Shown one piece after another: positions 8,706-17,196 of a stretch of DNA of 64,000 nt (the stretch's first letter is position 1; each line of letters opens with the position of its first letter). Location of the stretch: assembly GCA_026991575.1 (NCBI GenBank), contig JALXBF010000181.1, positions 1 through 64,000 of the forward strand. Direction: 5' to 3'. This DNA comes from Planctomycetota bacterium. Its GTDB lineage: Bacteria; Planctomycetota; Planctomycetia; JALXBF01. The notes beneath the pieces were generated by a model, which did no database searches, was not told where the DNA came from, and saw only the letters and a program-made list of their open reading frames with translations. Position numbers and translations under genes: made by a program.

Positions 8706-10793
8706 CTAGCGTTCGACCCGAGGCAGGTAGTAGATGTGCCCGTCCTCGGCGCCGATGAGCAACTCCGGTCGCCGGTCGCCGTCCCAATCGACTACCGTGG
8801 GACTGGTGGTGTGGCCGGCCAGCCGCAGCGACACCAGGCTGCCGACGTCCTCCAAACGCCAATCGGTCATGTCCGCACGTACGGTTCGGAACAGATCCAC
8901 GCTGACGCTGTTGACCAGCAGGTCGGGATCACCGTCGCCGTCCCAGTCGACCATGGCGAGCTTCCGACGACCGCTGCGGCCGGCCTCACCAGCGTTGAGC
9001 CGTAGCAGTCCACCGGCCGGTGACAGCACCCGGTTCCGTGCATCACGCACGGCGCCGGAGGCGACGCGGAAGATTCGTTTTGGCGGCTTGAGTACCAACT
9101 TCCCGTCAAGCCGGGTCCGTTCGAAGTAGGCCAGATATCCCTCGTGATCCAGCATCACCAGGTCCGGTAGGCCATCGCGGTTCAGGTCGATGACAACCGG
9201 TGTCGTCCGCCACTGCGTTACCAGCTCCCCCGGCTCCGGATCCCACCAGTTCCACGACGGCTTGGGTGGCCGGCCCGGCCAGGCAACGCGCACGGGCTGG
9301 CCTGGCATCAGTGCCGGGTGACTGCGCGTACCGGCGTTGCGGTACCACAGGACGCGCCCCCAGATGGAGTTGACCACCAGATCGGGCAGTCCGTCCAGGT
9401 CCCAGTCCGCGACGCTCAACGTCGTGTACCCCCACTTCCGTTCACACGGCCCCTGGATCGAGCCATTCGGGCCGGCCATGATGCGTATGGGACGGTCTCC
9501 GGCTTTCAGCAGCTTTGGCTCGGCCCAGCGTGGGGTGCGTTTCCCGGAAACGGAGCCCAGGTTTTCGATGAAGCCGATCTGCCCTGCCGTGTTGCCGCAC
9601 AGCAAGTCCTGATCCCCGTCACCGTCCCAATCGAAGGCAACCGGTGTCACCAGCGCGCCGAATTTCACGTCGGCGGCTTGCTGCCGAAAGTAGCGCGGGG
9701 CGCGGAAGAGTGGCATCCCGTCCTGGACCTTGCCTGTGTGCTCAATGAAGGCGACACGGCCGTCCTCTTGGCCCACGACCAAGTCCACGTCACCGTCGCG
9801 GTCCCAATCGACGGCCACTGGGACGATCATGCACAATTCCATCCGCAACGGCCGGTGCCCGATCATCAGCGGTCGGCCGGCGGCATAGCGGGGCTGGCGC
9901 CGGGATCCGATATTCTCGAAGTACGTGAAGCCGTCGACGAACTCACCGCAGAGCAGGTCGAGGTCGCCGTCGCCGTCGAAATCCGCGAAATTCGGGCTCG
10001 GCATGCCATACACGTCCACAGGACGACCGGCGGCACGAACCAACTCAGGAGGGCCATAGTCGGGCGCATCGTTGGTGCCGCGATTGAGCAAGACGTACAC
10101 GTAGCCGTGCAGCGGGCCGCGAGTCCAGCGGCCACGGCGATCAAAGGCATTGTCCCAGCCGTAATCGGTCCAGTCGCCAACGCCGACGATCAGGTCCAGC
10201 CTTCCGTCACCGTTGTAGTCAACATACTTCCACTGGTTGGCACGCACCCGTACCCCGTGCACGTTGGTTCTTGGGTAGATCCGCCGCTTGTGGCGGAAAC
10301 CGCGCGTGCGGAACTCAACCAGTTCAAAGCCTGGGATGAGAACGCGAACACTGCCGTCGCAGTAGGACGGGGATATGTTGCCGTAGCCGGGGCCAACCCG
10401 GCGGCCTGGCTTGAATACGGGAAAAGGGTCGCCGGTGGGATTCTCGAAAAAGTACGTGCCCCCATACGGCACACAGTGGCAGCTGACGACCAGGTCCATG
10501 TCACCGTCGCCGTCGTAATCCATCGGCAGTGGCCAAGCCCACAGGCCCACGCCGAGATCAACGACCATGCCGGGGTTGTGATAGGGCAGGCGGAACGGGC
10601 GAGCCGTGATCGTCTGGTCGCCCGCCGTTCGGTGAACGCTGCGCCCGCCGGCCAGCGTGACGAGCGCAAGCGCGATGAGTGTGCCGGTCGCTGCCCAGTA
10701 CCACATCTTGGCGGATGTCATCTGGCCCCCGATCGATCGGTCCGTTGTCATCGCGTTGGTTGCCCCCCTGCTTGTGCGTTTCGTGGCCATCAC
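8706..10793 (-). CDS. Secreted or anchored FG-GAP/VCBS repeat protein
   Basis: Up to 695 residues. The start is uncertain: GTG 10793, ATG 10790, ATG 10751 and ATG 10721 are all in frame; the last is preceded by a GGGGG stretch and begins directly with a signal-anchor (WYWAATGTLIALALVTLAGG). The rest is a beta-propeller built of FG-GAP/VCBS blades. About nine copies of a calcium-loop motif are visible, such as DYDGDGDMDLVV, DYNGDGRLDLIV, DFDGDGDLDLLCG, DWDRDGDVDLVVG, DWDGDGDQDLLCG, DWDLDGLPDLVV and DWDGDGDPDLLV. Such propellers bind calcium and act outside the cytoplasm in adhesion or ligand binding. The gene begins 9 nt after the larA stop codon, so the two share a transcript. Confidence 0.88.
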   Translation of the reverse strand: MMATKRTSRGATNAMTTDRSIGGQMTSAKMWYWAATGTLIALALVTLAGGRSVHRTAGDQTITARPFRLPYHNPGMVVDLGVGLWAWPLPMDYDGDGDMDLVVSCHCVPYGGTYFFENPTGDPFPVFKPGRRVGPGYGNISPSYCDGSVRVLIPGFELVEFRTRGFRHKRRIYPRTNVHGVRVRANQWKYVDYNGDGRLDLIVGVGDWTDYGWDNAFDRRGRWTRGPLHGYVYVLLNRGTNDAPDYGPPELVRAAGRPVDVYGMPSPNFADFDGDGDLDLLCGEFVDGFTYFENIGSRRQPRYAAGRPLMIGHRPLRMELCMIVPVAVDWDRDGDVDLVVGQEDGRVAFIEHTGKVQDGMPLFRAPRYFRQQAADVKFGALVTPVAFDWDGDGDQDLLCGNTAGQIGFIENLGSVSGKRTPRWAEPKLLKAGDRPIRIMAGPNGSIQGPCERKWGYTTLSVADWDLDGLPDLVVNSIWGRVLWYRNAGTRSHPALMPGQPVRVAWPGRPPKPSWNWWDPEPGELVTQWRTTPVVIDLNRDGLPDLVMLDHEGYLAYFERTRLDGKLVLKPPKRIFRVASGAVRDARNRVLSPAGGLLRLNAGEAGRSGRRKLAMVDWDGDGDPDLLVNSVSVDLFRTVRADMTDWRLEDVGSLVSLRLAGHTTSPTVVDWDGDRRPELLIGAEDGHIYYLPRVER

Positions 10794-10802
10794 CGTGCGG
10801 GT

Positions 10803-12083
10803 TCACGCTGCCTGAGCCGGAACAGGCAGGACATACGGCCCGTTGGGGATAACGATGATGCGAGCCTCTGGGCCATACTCGGCCAGCGCCTCGGCAACCG
10901 CCGCCTCGACCGACTCAGCCGCGTCAACGTAGCAGCGCTTTAGGTCGGCGGGGGGGAGTCCTGTAGTAACCACTCGCACCCGGGCCTTCTTCAGCACCCT
11001 CGCCAACTCCTCAACCTGCCACTGATCCATCCGGAAGTACTCTTTCGCAACGATTCGCTTCATGAACGTGTCAATGTCACGGTTCTCCTCGAAGATGCGT
11101 CGGAACTCCGCGCTGCCGATTCCTTCGGTGAGGCTGGCAGCCAGGATGATCGTACCCCCGGGTTTCACGGCAGGAAGTGCTCCCGTGAGCCCTTTGACCG
11201 CCTGGTAGAAGGTTGTATCGAGCGGGTAGCCGGCGGAGGTGGTGACTACGATTTCGGCCGGTTCTGGGAATCGTGCCTGGACTACCTGCTGCACAAAGCG
11301 GACGCCCTCCAGGAAGGCTGCTTCCATGTCCCCGGCGACCACATGAGTGATCTGCCGTTCCCGGTTGATGTGCACGTTGACAGTGAAGTCACAGCCGGCC
11401 AGGCGCGCGATCCGAGTCGACTCTTCGTGCACCGGGTTCCCCTCAAGGTTCCCTTCACAAGCACGCGGATCCTCCAGAAAGTCCGGGCCGTGCCAGACGC
11501 GCAGCGTGTCCAGATGGACGATGCCTGGACAGATGACCTTGCGACCACCTGAGTAACCGGCCATCAGGTGCGGCTCGATCAGGCCCGTGGTGATTTTTAG
11601 GTCGGCCAGCAGGTAGCGCGAATCGATCCAGACGGGCACGCCGCGGGGCGTGGTGCCCAGATAGCTGTGACTGGCCCGGTCTCGGCCATCGTGGTTCTCA
11701 ATGCGGTACCGCTGTAGGATCTCGGAACCGACCATCTCCTGCAGCTCGTCGCGCGTGGTTGCCCGGTGCAGGCCGGTGGCGACCAGGATCAGGATCCGGT
11801 CGCGCGGGATGCCCGCCTCCTCCAGCGTCTGCAGCACCGGGGGAAGAATGATGCGGTTGGGGACGGGCCGGGTCACGTCGCAGATGAGAATGCACGCGGA
11901 ACGACGGTCGCGGGCCAACTCGTAAAGGGGGGGCGAAGCTATCGGCTCACGCAGCGCTCGCCGAACCGCATCGTGCGGATCTGCCAGTGGCTCGACCGGC
12001 TGGATGTCGAGCACTGCTACGACCCGGTCATCAGGCAGCTCCACTTCGAGACCACTGCGGCCATAAGACAGTCTCACACGCAT
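10803..12083 (-). CDS. larA: LarA-type nickel-pincer racemase/epimerase (DUF2088)
   Basis: 426 residues from ATG 12083, chosen because GGGGAGAGGA lies just upstream; an in-frame ATG at 12107 has no such site. The N-terminal half carries LVATGLHR and the second block [16 protein letters not shown], followed by VWHGPDFL. Counted from 12083, the residues equivalent to those of Lactobacillus plantarum LarA are His106, His172, Lys182 and His198; spacings of 66, 10 and 16 match LarA His108, His174, Lys184 and His200 exactly. Lys184 carries the nickel-pincer cofactor in LarA, so this protein is probably an active 2-hydroxyacid racemase or epimerase. The larB, larC and larE cofactor genes are not in the window. 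Substrate is unknown. It is followed directly by the FG-GAP gene. Confidence 0.88.
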   Translation of the reverse strand: MRVRLSYGRSGLEVELPDDRVVAVLDIQPVEPLADPHDAVRRALREPIASPPLYELARDRRSACILICDVTRPVPNRIILPPVLQTLEEAGIPRDRILILVATGLHRATTRDELQEMVGSEILQRYRIENHDGRDRASHSYLGTTPRGVPVWIDSRYLLADLKITTGLIEPHLMAGYSGGRKVICPGIVHLDTLRVWHGPDFLEDPRACEGNLEGNPVHEESTRIARLAGCDFTVNVHINRERQITHVVAGDMEAAFLEGVRFVQQVVQARFPEPAEIVVTTSAGYPLDTTFYQAVKGLTGALPAVKPGGTIILAASLTEGIGSAEFRRIFEENRDIDTFMKRIVAKEYFRMDQWQVEELARVLKKARVRVVTTGLPPADLKRCYVDAAESVEAAVAEALAEYGPEARIIVIPNGPYVLPVPAQAA

Positions 12084-12598
12084 CGTTCCTCTCCCCATGT
12101 GCGGCAAGGCGAGTTCCTGCCCGATTCTACCGCCGCACTGCTGCGCGATCCGGTAAGCTCTGCATCTACCTGCCCGCTAGCTTGGCGCGTGTGCCGCGAT
12201 GGCCCAGCGACCAACCGATCACGTACCTCGCTCCGCTCACGGCGGCCCTGGAATCCAGCAGCTTGGCGGGAGCTGAACTGTCAGGTTCTGCCGCGCAGCC
12301 GTCTGTCCGGAACAGCAGGAGGCGGCCCCCCGGGCAGCGCACGGGACCGGGTAGCGTTGCGCCGCGGGCCGGTGCATGCTACGGCTCGCTCCGTGGCGGG
12401 ACGGACGCTTCGGCGGTCGGATTGTGGGAGCAGCGCGCAACGGCCACGGACAGCGCACCGCATGCCAGGGGGACGGGATGTTGTCGGTCGCCGTGGTCGC
12501 GCGAGCGCGAAGCGGACGCTCGGCGACCGGACGCCAAGGAACGGGCAGGTAAGTGGCATGGGCGGCGCCCGCTGGGCTGGCCCGGGCGACGGCCGGGG
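12084..12598. other. Gene-free gap upstream of larA
   Basis: 515 nt between the stop of the DUF1501 gene and the larA start, both on the minus strand. It contains a branched inverted repeat close to the DUF1501 end (12485-12529). No credible gene or RNA was recognised in the rest; the larA promoter should lie in the part near 12100-12200. Confidence 0.5.
12485..12529 (-). terminator. Branched inverted repeat, probable 3' structure of the DUF1501 transcript
   Basis: CGGTCGCCG (12485-12493) pairs perfectly with CGGCGACCG (12521-12529). Between them TCGCG/CGCGA and AGCG/CGCT can form two inner hairpins, giving a three-way-junction shape. It begins about 70 nt past the DUF1501 stop. There is no T-run, so an intrinsic terminator is not certain; it may stabilise the 3' end. 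Confidence 0.45.
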
Positions 12599-14065
12599 CT
12601 ACGCGATGATGTCGTGGATCACGCGGCCATGGACGTCAGTCAACCGGAAGTCACGACCAGCGTACCGGTAAGTGAGCTTCGTGTGGTCGAAGCCGAGCAG
12701 GTACAGGATTGTTGCGTGCAGGTCATGGACATGTACGGGGTTTTCGACCGCACGGAAACCGAACTCATCGGTAGCCCCGTACGCCATGCCGCCCTTCACG
12801 CCGCCACCTGCCAGCCAGACGGTGAAGCCGTAATGGTTGTGGTCCCGCCCGTTCAACTTGCCCTGGTTTGCGCCCGGTTGGGGCAGCTCGACTGTCGGTG
12901 TCCGGCCGAATTCTCCACCACAGATGACCAGCGTCTCCTCCAACAGACCGCGCTGCTTGAGGTCCTTCAGCAGCGCGGCGATAGGGCGGTCACACTGACG
13001 TGCCAGAGCACGATGCCGCTGCTCCAGATCGTCGTGCGAATCCCACGGCTGACCGGCTCCATGCCAGAGCTGCACGTAACGCACGCCGCGCTCTACCAGG
13101 CGACGCGCAATGAGGAGCTGCCGCGCGTGAACGCCGTCCCCATACATCTTGCGGATGTACGCCGGCTCACGGCTGATGTCAAACGCGTCGGTTGCTTCGA
13201 TCTGCATCCGGTATGCTAACTCAAATGCCTGGATCCGCGCTTCCAGAGCCGCCTCTCGTTGCCGTCGCTCCAGGTGCTGTCGGTTCAGCTCACGCAGCAG
13301 CTTCAACTGCACCTGCTGCTCGCGTCGCGTCCACCTTGGGTTGCGGACGTAGCGGATGAGCTGCTCGACCTTGGTGTGCTTCGTGTCGATGTACGTTCCC
13401 TGGTACACGCCTGGCAGAAAAGCACACTGCCAGTTCTGGGGCCCCTTGATCGGATAGCCTCCGGGGCACATCACGACGAAACCCGGGAGATTCTGATTCT
13501 CGGTGCCGAGTCCGTACGTGACCCACGAACCGACACTGGGCCGCACCAGGCGGCTGGCGCCGCAGTTCATGAGCATCAACGAGGGCTCATGGTTCGGGAC
13601 GTCTGCATGCATCGAGCGGATAAAACAGATGTCGTCGACGCACTCGCCCAGGTGCTCGAAGATCTCACTAACCTCCAGGCCGCTTTCCCCGAATTTGCGG
13701 AACCGAAACGGGGATGGGAACGCGGCTCCGGTCTTGCGCTCAGTGCGCAGGTTGCCGGTCGGCAGCGTCTTGCCCGCGTACCGTGTCAGGGCGGGCTTGG
13801 GGTCGAAGGTGTCGACGTGCGATGGGCCCCCGTTCAAGAAGATGTGGATCACATGCTTGGCTTTGGCAGGAAAGTGCGGGGGCCGTGGTGCCATCGGGTT
13901 CACTGCCCGACTTGTCGCAGCATCGGCGGTCGAAGGCAGGAACCCGGCGTCGGCTAGAAGCGCCGTCAGAGCCAGGGCTCCCATGCCCATGCCGCACTGA
14001 CAGAGCATTTCCCGACGCGTGAGTAGCAACTGTTCAGGTTTGATGCGGTGGCTGTCATCACGCAT
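12599..14065 (-). CDS. DUF1501 family protein with Tat signal
   Basis: 488 residues. The N-terminus has a twin-arginine motif (TRREML, Arg17-Arg18) followed by a hydrophobic stretch (GMGALALTALLADAG), so it is predicted to be exported folded. The body matches DUF1501, a relative of the alkaline phosphatase/sulfatase fold common in planctomycetes: HIFLNGGPSHVDTFDPKP, GEFGRTP and GRDHNHYGFTVWLAGGGVKGG are typical blocks. It lies 31 nt after the PSD1-type gene; this pair recurs across planctomycete genomes and is thought to act on the same periplasmic substrate, which is not known. No Shine-Dalgarno is evident, consistent with translational coupling. Confidence 0.93.
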   Translation of the reverse strand: MRDDSHRIKPEQLLLTRREMLCQCGMGMGALALTALLADAGFLPSTADAATSRAVNPMAPRPPHFPAKAKHVIHIFLNGGPSHVDTFDPKPALTRYAGKTLPTGNLRTERKTGAAFPSPFRFRKFGESGLEVSEIFEHLGECVDDICFIRSMHADVPNHEPSLMLMNCGASRLVRPSVGSWVTYGLGTENQNLPGFVVMCPGGYPIKGPQNWQCAFLPGVYQGTYIDTKHTKVEQLIRYVRNPRWTRREQQVQLKLLRELNRQHLERRQREAALEARIQAFELAYRMQIEATDAFDISREPAYIRKMYGDGVHARQLLIARRLVERGVRYVQLWHGAGQPWDSHDDLEQRHRALARQCDRPIAALLKDLKQRGLLEETLVICGGEFGRTPTVELPQPGANQGKLNGRDHNHYGFTVWLAGGGVKGGMAYGATDEFGFRAVENPVHVHDLHATILYLLGFDHTKLTYRYAGRDFRLTDVHGRVIHDIIA

Positions 14066-14096
14066 GGTTCGTACCGCTGCCGACGTCCAAGTTCCT

Positions 14097-16871
14097 TCAG
14101 TCGATGAATACGAACTCGTTGGAGCATAGCAACACTTGGGCCAGCGCGGCTGTCGCGCGCTGTCGGACCTGGCGAGCGTCGGCCCGTGCGCCGGCCAGTT
14201 TCACCAGCTCTTCATAAGCGGCTACGGCCGCACTGAGTTCTTCGGCAGTAGGTTCGCGCCGCAGGATGGCACGGTACAGTGCCCGTACTCGGTCTTCCGG
14301 TGTGCTTGCCGCACGAACCGCGGGCAGGCTGGCCACAGCATCCGCTTGTTCGATGACCATGGGCGAGTTCAAGAAGTACAGTCCTTGCTGGGGAACGGTG
14401 GTCATTGGCCGTCGGGGGGAGGAGCTGTCCGGGCTGGCAAAGTCAAAGATGCGCAATTCAAAGGCCAGATCCTGCCGGTCGATGTAGCCGTACACGGCGC
14501 GGCGTCGTGCTGGGCGTGGTCCAAACAGCTGCACGGACCGCCCTCCCATTCTCAAATCCAGCCGTTTGGCAACCGCCAGCAGGCTGTCCCACATGGGCTC
14601 AAACTCCAGACGCCGGCGGTTCATCCGCCAGTACAGCCGGTTTTCCGGGTCGACAGCCATCGCGTCAGGTCTCAGAGCGCTCCGCTGACGATAAGCGGCC
14701 GAAAGAACAATTTCGCGATGCAGCCGTTTCAGCGACCAGTTGTGCGCGATGAACCACCGGGTGAGCCAGTCGAGCAGGTCCCGGTGCAGTGGCTCTGGGC
14801 ACCGCAGGCCAAAATCATCGACTGACTCGACGATCGGCGTGCCCATGTGCCACATCCAGACCCGATTGACGAAGACCCGGCCGGTCAGCGGGTTATCGGG
14901 CGAAGCGATCGCCTCAGCCAACTCCTTGCGGCCGCTTCCCTCCTGGAACGGCTTCGGCTCGCCACGGCTCAATGCCGCCAGAAACCGTCTGGGAACCGTC
15001 GGCCCGGGACGGCGCGGATCGCCGCGAAGGAAGACGCGCGGTGTGACGGGCCTAGGGCGATCCACAAGGACCATCGCGCGCGGCGGCCCCCCGTTGCCAC
15101 CGGCAATCCAGGCCTCGATCGCACGCTGGAGCTGGGACAGCCGGTTCTTCACGGCGCGGCTCAACAGCGCGCGAAGCGTGCGCTCGTCAAGCGCCAGTAC
15201 CCCCCCTTCCTGATCCGACAGCACGCGCGCCAAGGCCTGCCAGTCGTGGGCGGCGCCGTCTGGCGCTGCGCCCGCCGCTACCAGCTCGTGGGCACGTCGC
15301 AGTAGCTCGGCATAGACTTCAATCAGATCACGCAACGTAGCCGGTTGCCTGGCGTTCAGCTCCCGCAGGAGCACACGGTTGTAGCCGCCACGCTCCCCGG
15401 CCGTGACAAGAAGGCGACGGTACGCTTCCATCCCCTGGCGTGCGGCGACTGAAAGAGGACCAAAGATCGGATCGTTCGGCTGAGCACGGGCGGCTAGAAA
15501 CTGCCGCCAGCGACGCACAAACTGCGGCCGCAGATCGTTTTCGTCGAACGAAAGCCCCGCGTCGGCCGGCAGGTCCAGACCGGGAGCTCCCTTGATTGCA
15601 GCCATCATGTAATCGGCCGTACGCTCACGAAGTTGCTTGCGCAGCTTGGCGGTCTCCTGGTCCCAATAGCGTCGATAGGCCGCACGACGCTTGGCCAGCT
15701 CCGCCGCATACTTCTCGTACTCCTTCTCATCCTCTGGCGGCCCAATGATCGGCAACTCCTCGGGCTCCTCACAGCTGGCGAAGACGCCATACAACGCGTA
15801 GTAGTCGCGCATGGTGATCGCGTCGTACTTGTGATCATGGCACCGTGCACACGCCAGGGTCAGCCCCAGAAGGCCACGGCCGATCAGATCGATACGATCG
15901 TCGATGATGTCATGGATGTTGTTGTTGAAGCGGCGGCCCAGCACCAGAAAGCCCAGCGCGGCTAACCGCCGGCGGTCGGCTTCCACAGAGGGCAAGCGAT
16001 CGGCTGCAATCTGCTCCTTGATGAACTGGTCGTACGGTAGGTCGCGGTTAAACGCCCGGATCACATAGTCGCGGTACGTGTAGGAGAACGGGTAGCGGGG
16101 GTCGAAGGAGAACACGTATCCCTTCGTGTCGGCATAGCGGGCCACATCCAGCCAGTGGCGAGCCCATCGTTCACCGTAACGCGGGCTGGCAAGCAATCGG
16201 TCCACCAGCCTTTCGTAGGCGTCCGGCCGCTCGTCCCGTTCAAACGCCACGATGTCGTCGTACTCGGGGGGCAGCCCGATGAGGTCGTAGTACAGCCTGC
16301 GGATCAGCGTGCGACGGTCTGCCTGCGGGGACGGTTCCAACGAGTGTTCGCGCAGCTTGGCCAGCAGGAAGGCATCCACCGGAGTACGCAGCCATGGATC
16401 CGCGTGGACCGGCGGCACGACCGCTTCCGGCGGCCGGAAAGCCCAGTGGACTTGGGCCAGGGCCGCGTACTGTTCCGGTGGCTGGATCGGCCGCTGCGCC
16501 GGCCAGGGGGCGCCCGCCTCAACCCAGCGCTCCAACGCCGCGATCGACTGCTCGGGCAGACGCCCGCCCGGAGGCATCTTTACCTTGCCAGTCTGTCGCA
16601 CGACCCGAATCAGCAGACTTCGGTTCGGATCGCCTGGTTCAATGACCCGCCTCGATCCGACCCGACCGAGCAGAGCCGCCAGGCTGTCGACGCGGACATT
16701 GGCCTCCTGCTTCTGGCTACCGTGACAGTGGGCACAGATTCCGGCCAGAACCGGACGAACACGCAGCTCAAAAAACGTCTCGTCTACCTGGACATCCGCT
16801 GCGCCCGCCGACAAGACCTCGCTTGCGACGGCCGCTAGCACCAGGATCAGACTCCGGGCTGGAGAACGCAT
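14097..16871 (-). CDS. PSD1 / DUF1549-DUF1553 protein with planctomycete cytochrome C motif
   Basis: 924 residues from ATG 16871. An in-frame upstream extension to 17033 exists, but 16871 starts a clean signal peptide (RSLILVLAAVASEVLSAGAA) and sits about 40 nt below a promoter-like sequence. The mature N-terminus has a heme c site CAHCH (residues 46-50) in the PSCyt1 domain, with KMPPGG further on. DUF1549 follows (PVDAFLLAKL, RRLYYDLIGLPP, RYGERWARHWLDVARYADTKG), and DUF1553 makes the C-terminal part (NPLTGRVFVNRVWMWHMG, WSLKRLHREIVLSAAYRQRS). These are periplasmic proteins typical of planctomycetes, probably redox enzymes in polymer degradation. The DUF1501 gene follows at 31 nt. Confidence 0.93.
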   Translation of the reverse strand: MRSPARSLILVLAAVASEVLSAGAADVQVDETFFELRVRPVLAGICAHCHGSQKQEANVRVDSLAALLGRVGSRRVIEPGDPNRSLLIRVVRQTGKVKMPPGGRLPEQSIAALERWVEAGAPWPAQRPIQPPEQYAALAQVHWAFRPPEAVVPPVHADPWLRTPVDAFLLAKLREHSLEPSPQADRRTLIRRLYYDLIGLPPEYDDIVAFERDERPDAYERLVDRLLASPRYGERWARHWLDVARYADTKGYVFSFDPRYPFSYTYRDYVIRAFNRDLPYDQFIKEQIAADRLPSVEADRRRLAALGFLVLGRRFNNNIHDIIDDRIDLIGRGLLGLTLACARCHDHKYDAITMRDYYALYGVFASCEEPEELPIIGPPEDEKEYEKYAAELAKRRAAYRRYWDQETAKLRKQLRERTADYMMAAIKGAPGLDLPADAGLSFDENDLRPQFVRRWRQFLAARAQPNDPIFGPLSVAARQGMEAYRRLLVTAGERGGYNRVLLRELNARQPATLRDLIEVYAELLRRAHELVAAGAAPDGAAHDWQALARVLSDQEGGVLALDERTLRALLSRAVKNRLSQLQRAIEAWIAGGNGGPPRAMVLVDRPRPVTPRVFLRGDPRRPGPTVPRRFLAALSRGEPKPFQEGSGRKELAEAIASPDNPLTGRVFVNRVWMWHMGTPIVESVDDFGLRCPEPLHRDLLDWLTRWFIAHNWSLKRLHREIVLSAAYRQRSALRPDAMAVDPENRLYWRMNRRRLEFEPMWDSLLAVAKRLDLRMGGRSVQLFGPRPARRRAVYGYIDRQDLAFELRIFDFASPDSSSPRRPMTTVPQQGLYFLNSPMVIEQADAVASLPAVRAASTPEDRVRALYRAILRREPTAEELSAAVAAYEELVKLAGARADARQVRQRATAALAQVLLCSNEFVFID

Positions 16872-17196
16872 CGCGATACCCGTGACCAGCAACAAAGGTG
16901 GGTCGGTTACGCATAAGAGTGTATCCATGTGTCGATGGGGGGACAAGGCACGCCGGCCATCGTAGGTGTCGGTGCAATTGGTTTCCAGGAACGCATGGGC
17001 GAGAATACTGCCGGAGAGTTGAGAGAATTGCATGAAGGGGCCGACCGAGAACGGGGCGCGACCCCTGGCGGATCAGGCTAGTACAGGACAGGCGACTGCC
17101 GCCACGTGGCGTGGCCAGTCGCGGTGCCATCGACCTGAGCCGGCCGCCACTCGGACCAGTGCTACGGCGAGCGAAACGTTTTCCGAAAGGTACGCT
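16872..17196. promoter_or_regulatory. Divergent intergenic region
   Basis: 325 nt between the leftward PSD1-type gene and the rightward M48 gene. The leftward promoter candidate is at 16918-16946. No clear rightward -35/-10 was found. In-frame extensions of both genes cover parts of this gap, but neither extension looks like protein. Confidence 0.5.
16918..16946 (-). promoter_or_regulatory. Sigma-70-like promoter for the PSD1-DUF1501 operon
   Basis: Minus strand TTGTCC (16946-16941), 17-nt spacer, TACACT (16923-16918). Each hexamer matches four of six consensus bases and the spacing is ideal. The predicted transcript would start about 40 nt before ATG 16871. Confidence 0.42.

Noticed and set aside
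9318-10943. 541-codon open frame on the plus strand opposite the FG-GAP gene
   Set aside because: It is the mirror of the Asp/Gly-rich repeats, with no Shine-Dalgarno or domain; the minus-strand protein has clear FG-GAP motifs.
11987-13219. 410-codon plus-strand frame across the larA start, the gap and the DUF1501 gene
   Set aside because: Spans two confirmed minus-strand genes and the intergenic structure; no start signal.
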